DNA of 64,000 bases from Tigriopus japonicus (Eukaryota > Arthropoda > Copepoda > Harpacticoida > Harpacticidae). Numbering within the stretch: position 1 is the first letter of the stretch; every line of letters starts with the position of its first letter. The position numbers were made by a program, and so were the translations under genes. The notes beneath the pieces were generated by a model. That model was not told where the DNA came from. It did not search any database and saw only the letters and a list, made by a program, of their open reading frames with translations. Below, piece by piece: positions 22,348 through 32,838 of the stretch. The stretch is taken from assembly GCA_010645155.1 (NCBI GenBank), contig JAAGOF010000042.1:147122-211121 (forward strand). Reading direction: 5' to 3'.

Positions 22348-25111
22348 GATAAGATTTGATTCAAATAAAGTAATTGTCGAAAAAATTGACACATGCCTCT
22401 TGCAACTGTTTAGTAATTAGTCATTCAACTTTAAATCATGATTTGTTTCCCCCGCGAGGTGTCGTTTTAATCACTTGAGAGTGTGACGACTTTGCCTCCA
22501 TCATATACATTTTACTTATTTGATAAGTGTTGAACACAATGAAATGAACGTATTTAAATCAGTTCTACAAACTTTTTGGAGAGACTGAAACAAAAAAGAA
22601 ATTGTTTGTTCATGCTACTTTCTCAAAACATAATCGTTCCTCCATTTGGCTTTTTTCAAAAATCTCCATCAAAGAACGCTCGCTCGAACGCATGCCCGCG
22701 CAAACACGGTCGCTTTCAAAGTGACGCTTTTTTGACTCGAATTTCAGGTGGCTCCCTCTGAGAAGTACATTTTGCTCACTCTCGACTGAGGAGAGCACCT
22801 CCCCCTATAATCGCAGCAGAACCTTGAACTATTTTAGAGGGATTGAAGTATTCATAGAATCGTCTTGTAATTGTTGACTGGTTAGCCATCCATAAAGCTG
22901 TATTCAAAAATTACAATTGTTATAGTAAGCAATAAGTATGTGCTTCTAGATAGTTTATTGTTTGTCCCACTCAACCCTCTCATGATGATGTCCATAAAGT
23001 TTTAGAAATATTATTTAATTTTTTACAGTTTTCCGTTTGAAAGTGCCACGTCGAGCCTCGTATCCTTGACTTTCAAACCCAACAATAGAAGTTTAAAGTA
23101 CCGTCTCACTTCTCATTCAACCTTGGTTTGTTTCTTTAAAGCTTTTTATACGAAGCTTTCTTTCGACCACTGAATTTCTCAACAAAAAGGTACCATGAGT
23201 CGAAGCTTCTTTCCGTGATTGAATCCGAATCACTCCTTTCCCGAGCGCATCTTCAATCCCTAGTGAAATCGGAGCGCCCGCCGCCGGGCCAGCTGAGTAG
23301 TGATGTAAAACAAGCTGACTGGCTTGATGGCATCGATGCCAATGCTTCCTGCAATGCAGCCTCGGAAAGCATCGAGCATGCTTGATTCATTTTCAGCTGA
23401 TTCAGCGCCGCCTATTTCACTGAAAAATTTATATGGCTTTGATAGCGCAAAATCCCATGGCTGATCGTTTATACCTAATTGTTTTATAATTAGTGATAGA
23501 TTTAAAGCATAATTAGTGCCAAACAAAATCAATATCCAATGGAAGAATGTCATTTTCAAGTCATCTTGCTTTTAAAAATGGCTTGAGGTTGTGGGCTTCA
23601 AGTCTTGAGCTTGAGTTTGGATCTGGCAACCCTATCTGCTGAGATGAGGATCAAGTATCGTTGAAAGTAAACATTGAGAAAGCAAAAATTTCAAGGTCCA
23701 CATGGGAAGGAAGCCCTCTACGCCGTTTTCTCAAGTATCTGAAAGATCGAAAATCCCTTTTCTTAAACAATGACACCGCATATCTCCTGACGCAAATCTA
23801 CCCCCTCGTTGCCTTACTCAAGAATCTCTCCAGCCATTGACTGGCGGAATCAAAAATTAAATCAGATTGTTTCAACGGGCTAATTCTTTCAATTTTTGAC
23901 GACGTTCCGGTATCCTTCCCCGTCACTTCACAAATTGATCCTCTCGATCGCTTCATCGTTCTCGAGGCGCCACTCAATCTTTGAATGCAATCTACAAACG
24001 CTACATCTGTGGAGAAGTTTTAGATAGTTACCATTCTCTAACATTTAGTAGGAATACATATAATATTTACCAACTAACATCTGTACGTGCACTGTATGTG
24101 GATCACCAGTCATGCTCACTATTTTTGTTCTTTATTTTCCTTTCAGCGGTAATGCTACTACAGGCATTTGAAAAATAAAATAAACAACGAAAGTTTCGGA
24201 AATCAAAATGTATGTATCCAATATAGGTTCAACTATGTTTATTTGCATTGTCTCCCATGCCATATTTTGTTAGGGATATTTCCTGATGTAACAGCAGTAG
24301 CCAGTAGCACTTCAATCTTTTAGAAACCTGGTTTTGAGGAACATATGATGCAAATTGATTGATACAAAAGCTTAAAGGTGAAATCAAAATTCACGTTGCA
24401 AAGGCCAAGTCAATTGACAACATGGTGATGGATATAAATTCGTAACTTTGTCACTCGAAAGTATTTTAAGGTACAAATGGGATAAACGTTCTAGTGGTCT
24501 GATGATAGTTTTGCCAAATTTATGGTATCTTGAGCCAAATATACTTTTTGTTAAGAAGACTTGGACAATGAAGTGACAAACATCTTAAAATCATGAAACA
24601 CATTGCAAATAAGAAATGATACAATACATTTGTATGGGACAAGCTAAACATTTGAATTTCCAGGATGAAGAAGTCAAGTGAATTGGCAAAGCAAAAAGTT
24701 ATTAATGGGGAAAAGTGGCATGCCTGCGATTGGTAAACCTTTCAATGTATGTGACAAGTGTGGCTGAGTAATGACAAGATCGCATTCTCATGCCACAGCT
24801 GGATGTTATTCATGTGGTTTTATATCTTAAATACGTCCAAATACACAACAAATCAAGTTTTATTCTCAAACGAGAGTCTAAAAAAACATTTTGTCTTCTT
24901 AATTATTTATTCTTTCAACCAAGGAATATAACACAGCACTGGGGTAGTCACCTTATGGACCTTGTTCAGAGGCCCATATCAGCAAAAAAGCTTGATGCCA
25001 TTCTGAATTCTGATTCCATTCCAATTTCCAATACAAGATCGTGTTGTGACTTAGCATCAACAGCTAAAAGATTGAAAATCAGCATCAAGCCACATCCCTA
25101 CAGCTGAGTGG
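22348..25111. other. Gene-poor, AT-rich spacer
   Basis: I see no gene that I would defend. One minus-strand frame (23260-23553) begins with a plausible signal peptide and is listed separately. The remaining open frames are short and without family likeness. Confidence 0.4.
23260..23553 (-). CDS. Small putative secreted protein, unrecognised
   Basis: This is an uninterrupted 97-codon frame from an ATG at 23553. The first ~20 residues (MTFFHWILILFGTNYALNLS) look like a signal peptide. A single DAFRGCI segment recalls the conserved FxGCI turn of laminin-G domains, but nothing else supports such a domain. The frame ends in Arg-rich sequence. No splice sites or AATAAA were tied to it. It may be a chance frame, a first coding exon or a decayed fragment. 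Confidence 0.2.
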   Translation of the reverse strand: MTFFHWILILFGTNYALNLSLIIKQLGINDQPWDFALSKPYKFFSEIGGAESAENESSMLDAFRGCIAGSIGIDAIKPVSLFYITTQLARRRALRFH

Positions 25112-25117
25112 TCTAAG

Positions 25118-25433
25118 CCACAGATCATATAATGACTAGATGTCGCATTGGCCCGTACCGTCGGCGAGAAAAAAGTGACACCACTTGGCCCAGCTGCGCT
25201 AGCTTCAAAATCTCAGGGCGACCGCGTGCTCAGAAGGAACGACGTTCGCTCGCGTCAAGAACAAAGTACGTTCGGTACGTTGAGTTTGTTCTGGATTTGG
25301 CCACGCTGGCAAAATTTTGAAAAGTTCGAAATTCCCACCATTTTGGGGTGTAGTGTTATGTACCAGCTGATGAAGCAAAGTTGTCCACCTTTTTCTCGCA
25401 CGAAGCGAGGTCTAGCCATTATATGGTCTGTGG
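25118..25433 (+). mobile_element. MITE with terminal inverted repeats
   Basis: CCACAGATCATATAATGACTAG (25118) is repeated inverted with three changes at 25411-25433 (ending in GGTCTGTGG). TCTAAG occurs directly at both edges (25112-25117 and 25434-25439), a possible 6-bp target duplication; a TAA target typical of Harbinger elements lies inside it. There is no coding content. A truncated copy lies at 6819-6971. The superfamily is undecided. Confidence 0.75.
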
Positions 25434-25829
25434 TCTAAGCTCGCCGGTTGTTGTCTCTGAGGGAAATGATTCAGCGTGACCAAATCCAGGGGTTGAATGG
25501 AATGGCACCGTGACATTATCATTTAAAGGTTGAGAGATCGATCGGACTCCGATCGAGTTCCATGAAGAAAGGAACGTGTTTCATCACCAGTTCTTAAGAG
25601 ATTCAAAGACTATTAGTTTCTTCGTTGCCCTGTACGCTACGTGTGCCATTTCACAAATGTCGCGGTCGAAACCGTATGGTCACACTCTAGTTATCTGAAT
25701 TTGCTCAAGTCATTCCCATCAACATTAGTTGATTTTGATTGACCCGAGTTTTCGAATCCTCTCCACTCTCCAAGAAGATTATTAATTCATCGTTCTTCTT
25801 TCCTCCTCCTCCTCGTTTAATCTTGAAGA

Positions 25830-27762
25830 ATGTCGGTTGTGGGCGGTTTAGACTATCCGGGTTTGAGCCTGGCCCCGCCTCCGTGGTTGGCCCAATCCTC
25901 GTGTTCGTCCGGCTCTTCGAATGAGATGTCGACGGGCACGACCTTGGTGGCCGTGGAGTACGAAGGGGGCGTGGTATTGGGGGCGGATTCGCGCACCTCG
26001 ATGGGCACGTACGTGGCCAATCGTACCACGGACAAGCTGACACCCGTGACCGAGCGAATCCTGGCCTGTCGATCGGGATCGGCCGCAGACACGCAGGTCA
26101 GCTCAATCAATTAATCAAACAATCAAACAAACAATCACTACTCTTCATGGACTACTTTCCCCGTTAGAACGTTCAGACGGACCCCGAGTTTTCCATCCCC
26201 AGTTTGTTACCGTTATCCACTCTCCTCCCTGAAAAGGGTTGTTCCATGAAGGATTCCTTCGGTGTCTTTTGGTTGCCACTCGTTCATATATTGAAGATAT
26301 TGATCGTATGAAAAGGGAAGAGAGGGCTCAAAGCCTAATTTTGACTCGAAAGAGTTGTACCGTATTTGGCCGGGGTTAGTCAGCCGGAATCGGATGCCGG
26401 ATGAATCTTTGAATGAATTGTTGACGTTCGATTATTAGCAGGGCCACCGGATAGTTGTAAATTACATTTTACTATGTAATTACCAGAGTCTGAATCGAAC
26501 ATGAAAATAACTCAAAACATTATTAAATATCACTTGGAAATGCGCTTCAAACGAGATTTTGCGAAAACATATTTCATAATTCTTTAGAGCACACTTTGTT
26601 ATGCGTTCAACCAAAATTGCAAATAAATATGTCTAATGGATGTAAATTAAAAAAAAAAAGGACCGTGATATGAATGGACAAATATCGAAACTTCAACCGA
26701 ATTTTCCAAATTTTCCAAGTATTACCCAACTTTGAGTGTCTTTGACACTGGAAAAGATGCTTGATCGCAAAATATATTTTAAGTGTTTCTTAAGTGAGAT
26801 TTTATATTATTTTGAGCTATTTTGACAAAAAATTCAAAAGTATAAAAGTTTCATTGTCTTTCGCGACATTGAAAAGCTAAATGAAATCTTAGGGAATTTG
26901 TCTTTTTGATATATCTGAAGCGTATTTTGACACAGATCGTGTCCAAGCCGTCCAATCACCTCACAAATATGTCCTTCTCGAAATTTGACCTTCATTCGTC
27001 GTGGTTATTGTTTGCAGGCCGTGACGGATGTGGTCAAATACAAGTTGTCCTTCCTGGAGATCGAGAGCGGGCGTCCGGCTTCCGTGCACACGGCTGCCTT
27101 CCTCTTCAAGGATATTTGCTACGAGTATCGCGACAGTTTGACGGCCGGCATCATCGTGGCCGGATGGGACGAGAAACTCGGCGGACAAGTCTACAGCATC
27201 CCATTGGGCGGCATGATGGTGCGACAGGGCGCCACCATCGGAGGATCAGGATCCAGCTATATCTACGGCTACATGGACGCCAACTACAAGCCCAACATGA
27301 CGCGCGAACAGGCCTTGGATTTGGTGAGCAAGTGCGTCACTCTGGCCATCAATCGAGATGGAAGCTCCGGTGGATGTTGCTTGTAAGTGTCATTACATCC
27401 CTTACTACTTGATTAATTTGAAACTTGATTTTAGACAGATTGCCGTAGAGCGTCATATAGCCAAAGTCGGTACATTTGGAACTTACTTGAATTTCACTGC
27501 AATTAAGTGCTTCTTGCTTGAATACTCGTTTCTTTAATTCCTGTTACATTAGAGCTTAGCTTTGGCGCTTATACCTTGCCTCTTAAAAGAAAGAATCTTC
27601 TTCAAAACGCGAAAACAAAAATAATGTAACGAATCGGACAAAACGCTTCTTAAAAACAATTTTACTAATACCAGTTGTTTTCCTCCTTTCAGTTTGGCTG
27701 CCGTGGATAAAAATGGAGTTGAGCGCAAGACCATTCTCCACACCGATTTGCCCACTTTCTAA
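25830..27762 (+). CDS. PSMB6: Proteasome subunit beta type-6 (beta1)
   Basis: This is the beta1 catalytic subunit of the 20S proteasome, with caspase-like peptidase activity. The three exons are 25830-26096, 27018-27382 and 27693-27762, giving 233 residues (human 239). The first intron is in phase 0; the second splits a Phe codon. The propeptide ends STG, so the catalytic nucleophile is Thr37 (TTLVAVEY). Asp53 in GADSR and Lys69 in TDKLTP fall exactly at mature positions 17 and 33 of the active site. Other signatures are [37 protein letters not shown] and [14 protein letters not shown], which identify beta1 rather than beta2 or beta5. An AATAAA follows at 27813. Confidence 0.97.
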
Positions 27763-27812
27763 AACTCTGGGGTATGATTTTTAAAAACAATTTTTCCGTT
27801 TTCTCGGCCCAC

Positions 27813-27818
27813 AATAAA
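27813..27818 (+). terminator. Polyadenylation signal AATAAA (PSMB6)
   Basis: The hexamer lies 51 bp after the PSMB6 stop codon. A minus-strand AATAAA at 27857-27862 serves the convergent SDE2 exon, so the two 3' ends overlap closely. Confidence 0.7.
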
Positions 27819-27856
27819 ATAATCTGTAAGAACATTCGCTCGAATTCATGAACACG

Positions 27857-27862
27857 TTTATT
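27857..27862 (-). terminator. Polyadenylation signal AATAAA (SDE2)
   Basis: TTTATT on the plus strand reads AATAAA on minus, only a few bases after the SDE2 stop at 27866. Confidence 0.55.
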
Positions 27863-27865
27863 TTT

Positions 27866-28480
27866 CTACACTTTTACAATGTTCTTCTCCACAATCTTGC
27901 CTTTTTCTTCCTCTTCTTCATCGCTTGAGTCCAAATCTGACTCGCCCAAATCCACGCCCATCCAAAGGCCCTTTTTATCGGGCGGCGCCGATGAACGCGT
28001 AGGAGGTTCGATTTTGCGCTTGTTTCCGCTCGTGGAGGGTCCACTCTCGTCTTTTTTGGGTTTGGGGGCCGCTTCCATGGCCTCGTGGACCCGCTCAGTG
28101 GCCTCACTACGGGCCTGATCGTACTTGGGATCGTGGAACACGTGCTTGTTTTCGTTCTTGACGAGTCGCTCGAGTTTGGCCAATCGCGCCTGTTTCTTCT
28201 CGGCTGCTTCTTGCTCTCGTTGAGCTTGAGCGGCGACATAACGCTTGAGCTGCTCTTCTTCGTTGATATCGCGTAATCGACGACCCGAAAGATCTCGACA
28301 CGCGTCCCGATTGGTGGTTTTCTCGATTTGGGCGCCCAAAGCCCTCAACATGGAACCGAAACCACCTTTACCGCCCTTGAGTGGGAACACCACGTCCACG
28401 GGCAAATTGGGATCCAAGTCCACATCCACGGGCACAGGTCGACCATTTTGATACAGACGATACTCGTTTTGACGCAAAAG
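27866..28480 (-). CDS. SDE2: SDE2 homologue, 3' coding exon (partial)
   Basis: SDE2 is a nuclear genome-stability and splicing factor made with an N-terminal ubiquitin-like fold that is cut off at a GG-K junction. This exon holds the end of that fold ([10 protein letters not shown]), the cleavage site [20 protein letters not shown], the conserved [15 protein letters not shown] helix, a coiled Glu/Lys/Arg stretch and an acidic C-terminus ([10 protein letters not shown]). It is about 200 residues long, shorter than human, and the C-terminal SAP domain is not seen. The exon begins at a good splice acceptor (TCTATCTCCATCTAG/CTTTTG), so the first ~35-45 residues lie in another exon. None fits in the 97 bp separating it from the FERRY3 stop on the same strand, so the missing exon must lie beyond FERRY3 or be lost. 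The first in-frame ATG inside the exon is at SMLRALG. Confidence 0.88.
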   Translation of the reverse strand, partial: LLRQNEYRLYQNGRPVPVDVDLDPNLPVDVVFPLKGGKGGFGSMLRALGAQIEKTTNRDACRDLSGRRLRDINEEEQLKRYVAAQAQREQEAAEKKQARLAKLERLVKNENKHVFHDPKYDQARSEATERVHEAMEAAPKPKKDESGPSTSGNKRKIEPPTRSSAPPDKKGLWMGVDLGESDLDSSDEEEEEKGKIVEKNIVKV

Positions 28481-28577
28481 CTAGATGGAGATAGAAGTTC
28501 AAAAATAGGACATGTATTATTCATAACGTAACAACAAAGTGTTCAAATTGGTTAAAAAAGGAAGCCATGAACAGTGG

Positions 28578-29963
28578 TTAAAATGAAATCGGATTCGAGG
28601 TCCGGAAGATGCTGGCTAGCATGCTCGTCAGTCGATGAAACACTTCGGGATCAATGTCTTGAGGGACGAGAAATTGTAAAGTTTTCAATTCTGAGCCACC
28701 CCAAGAGGCCACTTCCATCATGAAGCCCTTGACGCATTTAAAGACCAATTCGGCCCGTTTCAAACACCATTGCACGGTCATGGTTTCGCTCATGCTGTGC
28801 GTCAGGAGCAGGGGCAACGTGACCGTGGTCACATCCGACAAACTGGCGGTTTTCAGCACGTTTCGCAATCCTAAAACCACCGGGTGACGCGAATTAATGT
28901 TGCCGTTGAGCACGCTCTCATCCGAAATTAGATGAAAGAGAACGTGAACGCCGCACAAATTGGAATGCTTCGTCACATAGAAATCGCCCGTCATCAACCC
29001 GGTGTCAATCTTTGACTCATTTTGCGATTCGGAGGGTTCCGGACTGATTCGGGTTCCGGGACGAGCGCGTCGCCAAGCCAAAGCCGGACCCACGTGGTCC
29101 TCCTGAATGGCTTGGATTTGTCGCTCAAACGTGGGGAAGTGGGACTCAGTGGACCGTTGGACCAGGTCCATGAACTCTCGGGTCAGCTCGGTGGGACGAG
29201 CCAAAGGATCGTCCGAGCCCAGAAGGACCAAGCCGCTCAAATTATGCGAGTACAAGGACATGGAGGTCTGTAGACGTCGCGGTAAAGCGTCATCGGTTTG
29301 CGCGGGATAGCGGCACAAATCCAACGGATCCGAGGCGATCAACCGCAAATTGTGCATGTGTTTCATTTGAGCGCCCAACGTGATGGTGAAGCTCTCTTGT
29401 CGGACGTGCGGACTGGCCACGGCGCAAGCTTGGAGCGCGAACGCGGAATCGCTGCGCGACACGCCGTTCGATCGGCCGGCATTTCCACTGGATGATCCGG
29501 AGCCGGCCGCGTCGGCGGCCAATGAGAGCGCTTGCGAGACGGCGCGCTCGCGTTCCTCGCTCTGAAATTCGTCGTGCACGGTCATGAGCCAATCGCGGAA
29601 CTCGCGCCGTTGCGTTTCATGGGCGTGCGCCCAATCCGACTCATTTTGGAGGCGGGTCCATTGGGGCGTACCGCTAGCTTCGGACGCGGCCGGATCGATG
29701 GCCGTCTTTGGCCAATTAAGCGATCGAGCTTTTTGCTCCATGGCCTCGGCGTGGGCGTGTTCTAGGCGGAGCAAAGTCTCAGACAGGCTCTGCGAGTGGA
29801 TGAGGCTGTGGTAGACGTCGGCCAGGACCTCCTGATTATCGACGGCGGGTGGGCGAGCCCAGTTCAAGACTCGTTGGCTGAATGCCGCGCTCCAGGCGTT
29901 GACCCGCTCCTCGCGACTGCTCCCCGAGGAGCTCACGCTCAGGGCAGACGGGCTCTTATTCAT
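28578..29963 (-). CDS. FERRY3: FERRY complex subunit 3 (C12orf4 homologue)
   Basis: FERRY3 is a subunit of the FERRY complex, a Rab5 effector that links mRNAs and ribosomes to early endosomes. This single exon encodes 461 residues. ATG 29963 is the first ATG after an in-frame TAA. The identification rests on the C-terminal half: TKHSNLCGVHVLFHL, SRHPVVLGLRNVLK, TVTLPLLLTHSMSETMTV, CLKRAELVFKCVKGFMMEV and LKTLQFLVPQDI, collinear with human C12orf4. Human is about 552 residues, so roughly 90 N-terminal residues may be missing or lie in an upstream exon. A Ser/Gly-rich linker sits near residue 170. The lack of introns over 1.4 kb is unusual for this window. SDE2 follows 97 bp downstream on the same strand. 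Confidence 0.9.
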   Translation of the reverse strand: MNKSPSALSVSSSGSSREERVNAWSAAFSQRVLNWARPPAVDNQEVLADVYHSLIHSQSLSETLLRLEHAHAEAMEQKARSLNWPKTAIDPAASEASGTPQWTRLQNESDWAHAHETQRREFRDWLMTVHDEFQSEERERAVSQALSLAADAAGSGSSSGNAGRSNGVSRSDSAFALQACAVASPHVRQESFTITLGAQMKHMHNLRLIASDPLDLCRYPAQTDDALPRRLQTSMSLYSHNLSGLVLLGSDDPLARPTELTREFMDLVQRSTESHFPTFERQIQAIQEDHVGPALAWRRARPGTRISPEPSESQNESKIDTGLMTGDFYVTKHSNLCGVHVLFHLISDESVLNGNINSRHPVVLGLRNVLKTASLSDVTTVTLPLLLTHSMSETMTVQWCLKRAELVFKCVKGFMMEVASWGGSELKTLQFLVPQDIDPEVFHRLTSMLASIFRTSNPISF

Positions 29964-30282
29964 AATGAGCACACTTTAACCGCGGTTTCTGATCCGCCCC
30001 CCGTTGTTCCGGCGCTTTGTTTTAGACCAAGGGCGCTGGAGGAAGGGTCACAGTCTGCTTCCTTGGGCCTCAATGGAACTGCGGAGCCTTTGAACGTGAT
30101 GCCTGCCTCGATGATGATGGAGATTGGAGACCGAGGAGGACGTCCGTCCTGCCTGCAGGTGGGTTTCAACACTGGTCCGTCTATGTGTCTGTGTGTCAGT
30201 GATTCCGTCAGTCAGTCTCAGAGGGCGTTCTTCTTCTTCGACTTCTTCATTAGGCCAGTCCGGTTAAGTTCAGTGAGCTTAC

Positions 30283-30372
30283 CGTTTGGAGTTGGGGCGT
30301 CCAGTGGGTGGAGGGCGGGCTCCGGGAACCGCAGAGCCAACCAGGGAATCTCAGACCACCGCCGCTACTCAT
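30283..30372 (-). CDS. Candidate short 5' coding exon
   Basis: ATG 30372 opens 30 codons that end at a strong donor (ACG/GTAAGC) in phase 0. The SDE2 acceptor at 28480 is also phase 0, so a transcript skipping FERRY3 would stay in frame. However, the residues (beginning MSSGGGLRFPGW) do not resemble a ubiquitin-like fold. It may equally be a 5' exon of FERRY3 or non-coding leader sequence. Confidence 0.25.
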
Positions 30373-30733
30373 GATGAACCACGACGACGACGTCAATGTG
30401 ATGGTGTTCTGAATCTCTGATTACTTAGAGGCTGCAGCGCCCTCTATTTAGCTCAGATGCGGACCAGCGCACTTACAACGTTGGACGCCTTTTCCAACCT
30501 GACAGGCAAAAAGTACGTCGTGGAAATAAATAGGGGGGATGTTCTTTCACCATTCCAATACGTTAGTTTTTAGTTTGTGAATTGCGGTTTTGTCGTTTGT
30601 CACAAATCTCCTCTTCACCCGCTCATTTACTTCCTTGGTTGGTGTTACGGTACTTTTTCCAAAAACTGAATGCATAAAATTCTTTTCTTTTTTAAGCGTA
30701 TGAATTGCGGATCTACAGATAGACAGAATACAG

Positions 30734-31453
30734 TAGTGATGGGAGGCAAACATGAGCTTGGGCAAGCGGTCCGGTACAGTACCTTGGACTTGCCGAAACT
30801 TGGGTCTACTTGGGTGCCTGTACAAGTATTTTTCCCACCTTACAGGTTTGCCAAATTTGCTAGGAATGAAGACTAAACCTTCGGCATCAGAATTTCAATT
30901 AACCAGAAAGTTTCAGCGAAATAGGGCCCATGCCCTTGTTAGGATGGATTTTTAGATGAAAATACACAATTCAAAGCTTTTGTATCGAGAAATGCAAAAG
31001 CTTTTGAGAATATTTCAAAAAAAAAAAAAAGAGTTGGCATCTTATATTTTTTTCTAGCAACTCTGAGTGACCGAGCTTGTTCCCAAGTGTGACTGTTAAA
31101 TCTCATTCTTGATTGGCCCGAAAAGTGTATTCATGTGTGGCTTAGAACGGAAACTAAAGAAAAAACATGGTTTTGCAAATGCTATCCAAATCAAAATATT
31201 TTTTGTTTCACTTCCACTGTTTATTGCTAAATTATTAAGGTCAAAAGATCATTGAAAATGCAACTTGACATTCTTTTCTTCTAAGTCACACTGCAAGCAT
31301 CTGAAATCATCTAAGAGCAACTGCCGGCAACTGCATCTTCCAATGTTCCTTGAGCTTGGGAAGTGTATTGGTGTATTGCCCAAGTAATGCTTGTCAACAA
31401 CTTGTGCTTGGGGTGTCTGTGATGACTCATTACTTGCCCAAGTCACATCACTA
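30734..31453 (-). mobile_element. hAT element family A, copy 2
   Basis: The 720-bp copy is inverted relative to the one at 2126. The outer ends are TAGTGATGGGAGGCAAAC and AAGTCACATCACTA. The perfect 8-bp target duplication GAATACAG is at 30726-30733 and 31454-31461. There is no transposase. The open frames inside mirror those of the neighbouring copy. Confidence 0.92.
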
Positions 31454-31699
31454 GAATACAGAAATATTGACAATCCTATGGCAACATTGGGCACTAAATA
31501 GCCAAAACTGGCAAATAAAATTTAAAAGTTGTCAATGTAGAATTAACATTTGTAAAAATGTTAATTATATCAAGTATATTAACTATTTTTTTACAGGGAA
31601 TCGCATTTCTTGTAGAGATATTAGACATTCAGCAACCAACCCAAAAATGGTGGACACACCATCTGGCCAATCCCAAGTACCTGGCCAAGGTAACGCTAC

Positions 31700-32413
31700 T
31701 AGTGATGTGACTTGGGCAAGTAATGAGTCATCACAGACACCCCAAGCACAAGTTGTTGACAAGCATTACTTGGGCAATACACCAATACACTTCCCAAGCT
31801 CAAGGAACATTGGAAGATGCAGTTGCCGGCAGTTGCTCTTTGAAGAGTTAAGACACTTTCAGTGTGACTTGGAAGAAAAAATGTCAAGTTGCATTTTCGA
31901 TGATCTTTTGACCTTAATAATTCAGCAATAAACAGTGGAAGTGATACAAAAAATATTTCAATTTGGATAGCATTTGCAAAACCATGTTTTTTCTTTAGTT
32001 TCTGTTCTAAGCCACACATGAATACACTTTTCGGGCCAATCAAGAATGAGATTTAACAGTCACACTTGGGAACAAGCTCGATCACTCAGAGTTGCTAGAA
32101 AAAAAATATAAGATGCCAACTCTTTTTTTTGAAATATTCTCAAAAGCTTTTGCATTTCTCGATACAAAAGCTTTGAATTGTGTATTTTCATCTAAAAATC
32201 CATCCTAACAAGGGCATGGGCCCTATTTCGCTGAAACTTTCTGGTTAATTGAAATTCTGATGCCGAAGGTTTAGTCTTCATTCCTAGCAAATTTGGCAAA
32301 CCTGTAAGGTGGGAAAAATACTTGTACAGGCACCCAAGTAGACCCAAGTTTCGGCAAGTCCAAGGTACTGTACCGGACCGCTTGCCCAAGCTCATGTTTG
32401 CCTCCCATCACTA
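31700..32413 (+). mobile_element. hAT element family A, copy 3
   Basis: The 714-bp copy has ends TAGTGATGTGACTTGGGC and GCCTCCCATCACTA. The flanks AACGCTAC (31692-31699) and ACCGCTAC (32414-32421) match at 7 of 8, so this was an insertion separate from copy 2. It is oriented head-to-head with copy 2, giving a 700-bp inverted repeat with a 246-bp spacer. Confidence 0.92.
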
Positions 32414-32590
32414 ACCGCTACCAAAAAGCCTGACTTGAACATCCCTAGATTATCGCATGCTATCCATGTTGGGCGAGAACCTTAAGACCGTAGATTTTCC
32501 CCGACGGGAGGTTTCGAGATCAACTCATTTCCGCCCTTTCAGCCGGAATTTGGCCACCCAGCTCCGTCTTTACCTTGGACGTGGGTAACG

Positions 32591-32838
32591 GAAGAGGATG
32601 CGAGCACAGCTGTTTGTTGCTGTTTTTGAGAGCCCAAAACGATCCGAGTGAACGCACCAAAAGGGAAGTGTTATGGACTTCATATTCACTATTTTACACC
32701 AATTCAGTGTATGTCAATACAGTCTAGACATCATCTAGACTCACATCTAGGTGAAGCGAATGTTAGTTTTCTTTAAAATCCTAAATTCAGCTTATCCTGA
32801 AATACCCATGGTTTCAGATTAAAAGTACTTAATAGCAC
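32591..32838 (+). repeat. Dispersed repeat R1, copy 2
   Basis: Collinear with 20009-20285 (shared blocks are listed there). It starts soon after hAT copy 3 and is non-coding. The similarity fades after AAAGTACTTAATAGCA. Confidence 0.75.

Noticed and set aside
30734..32413. One single long palindromic transposon
   Set aside because: Each half has its own 8-bp target duplication, so there were two insertions.
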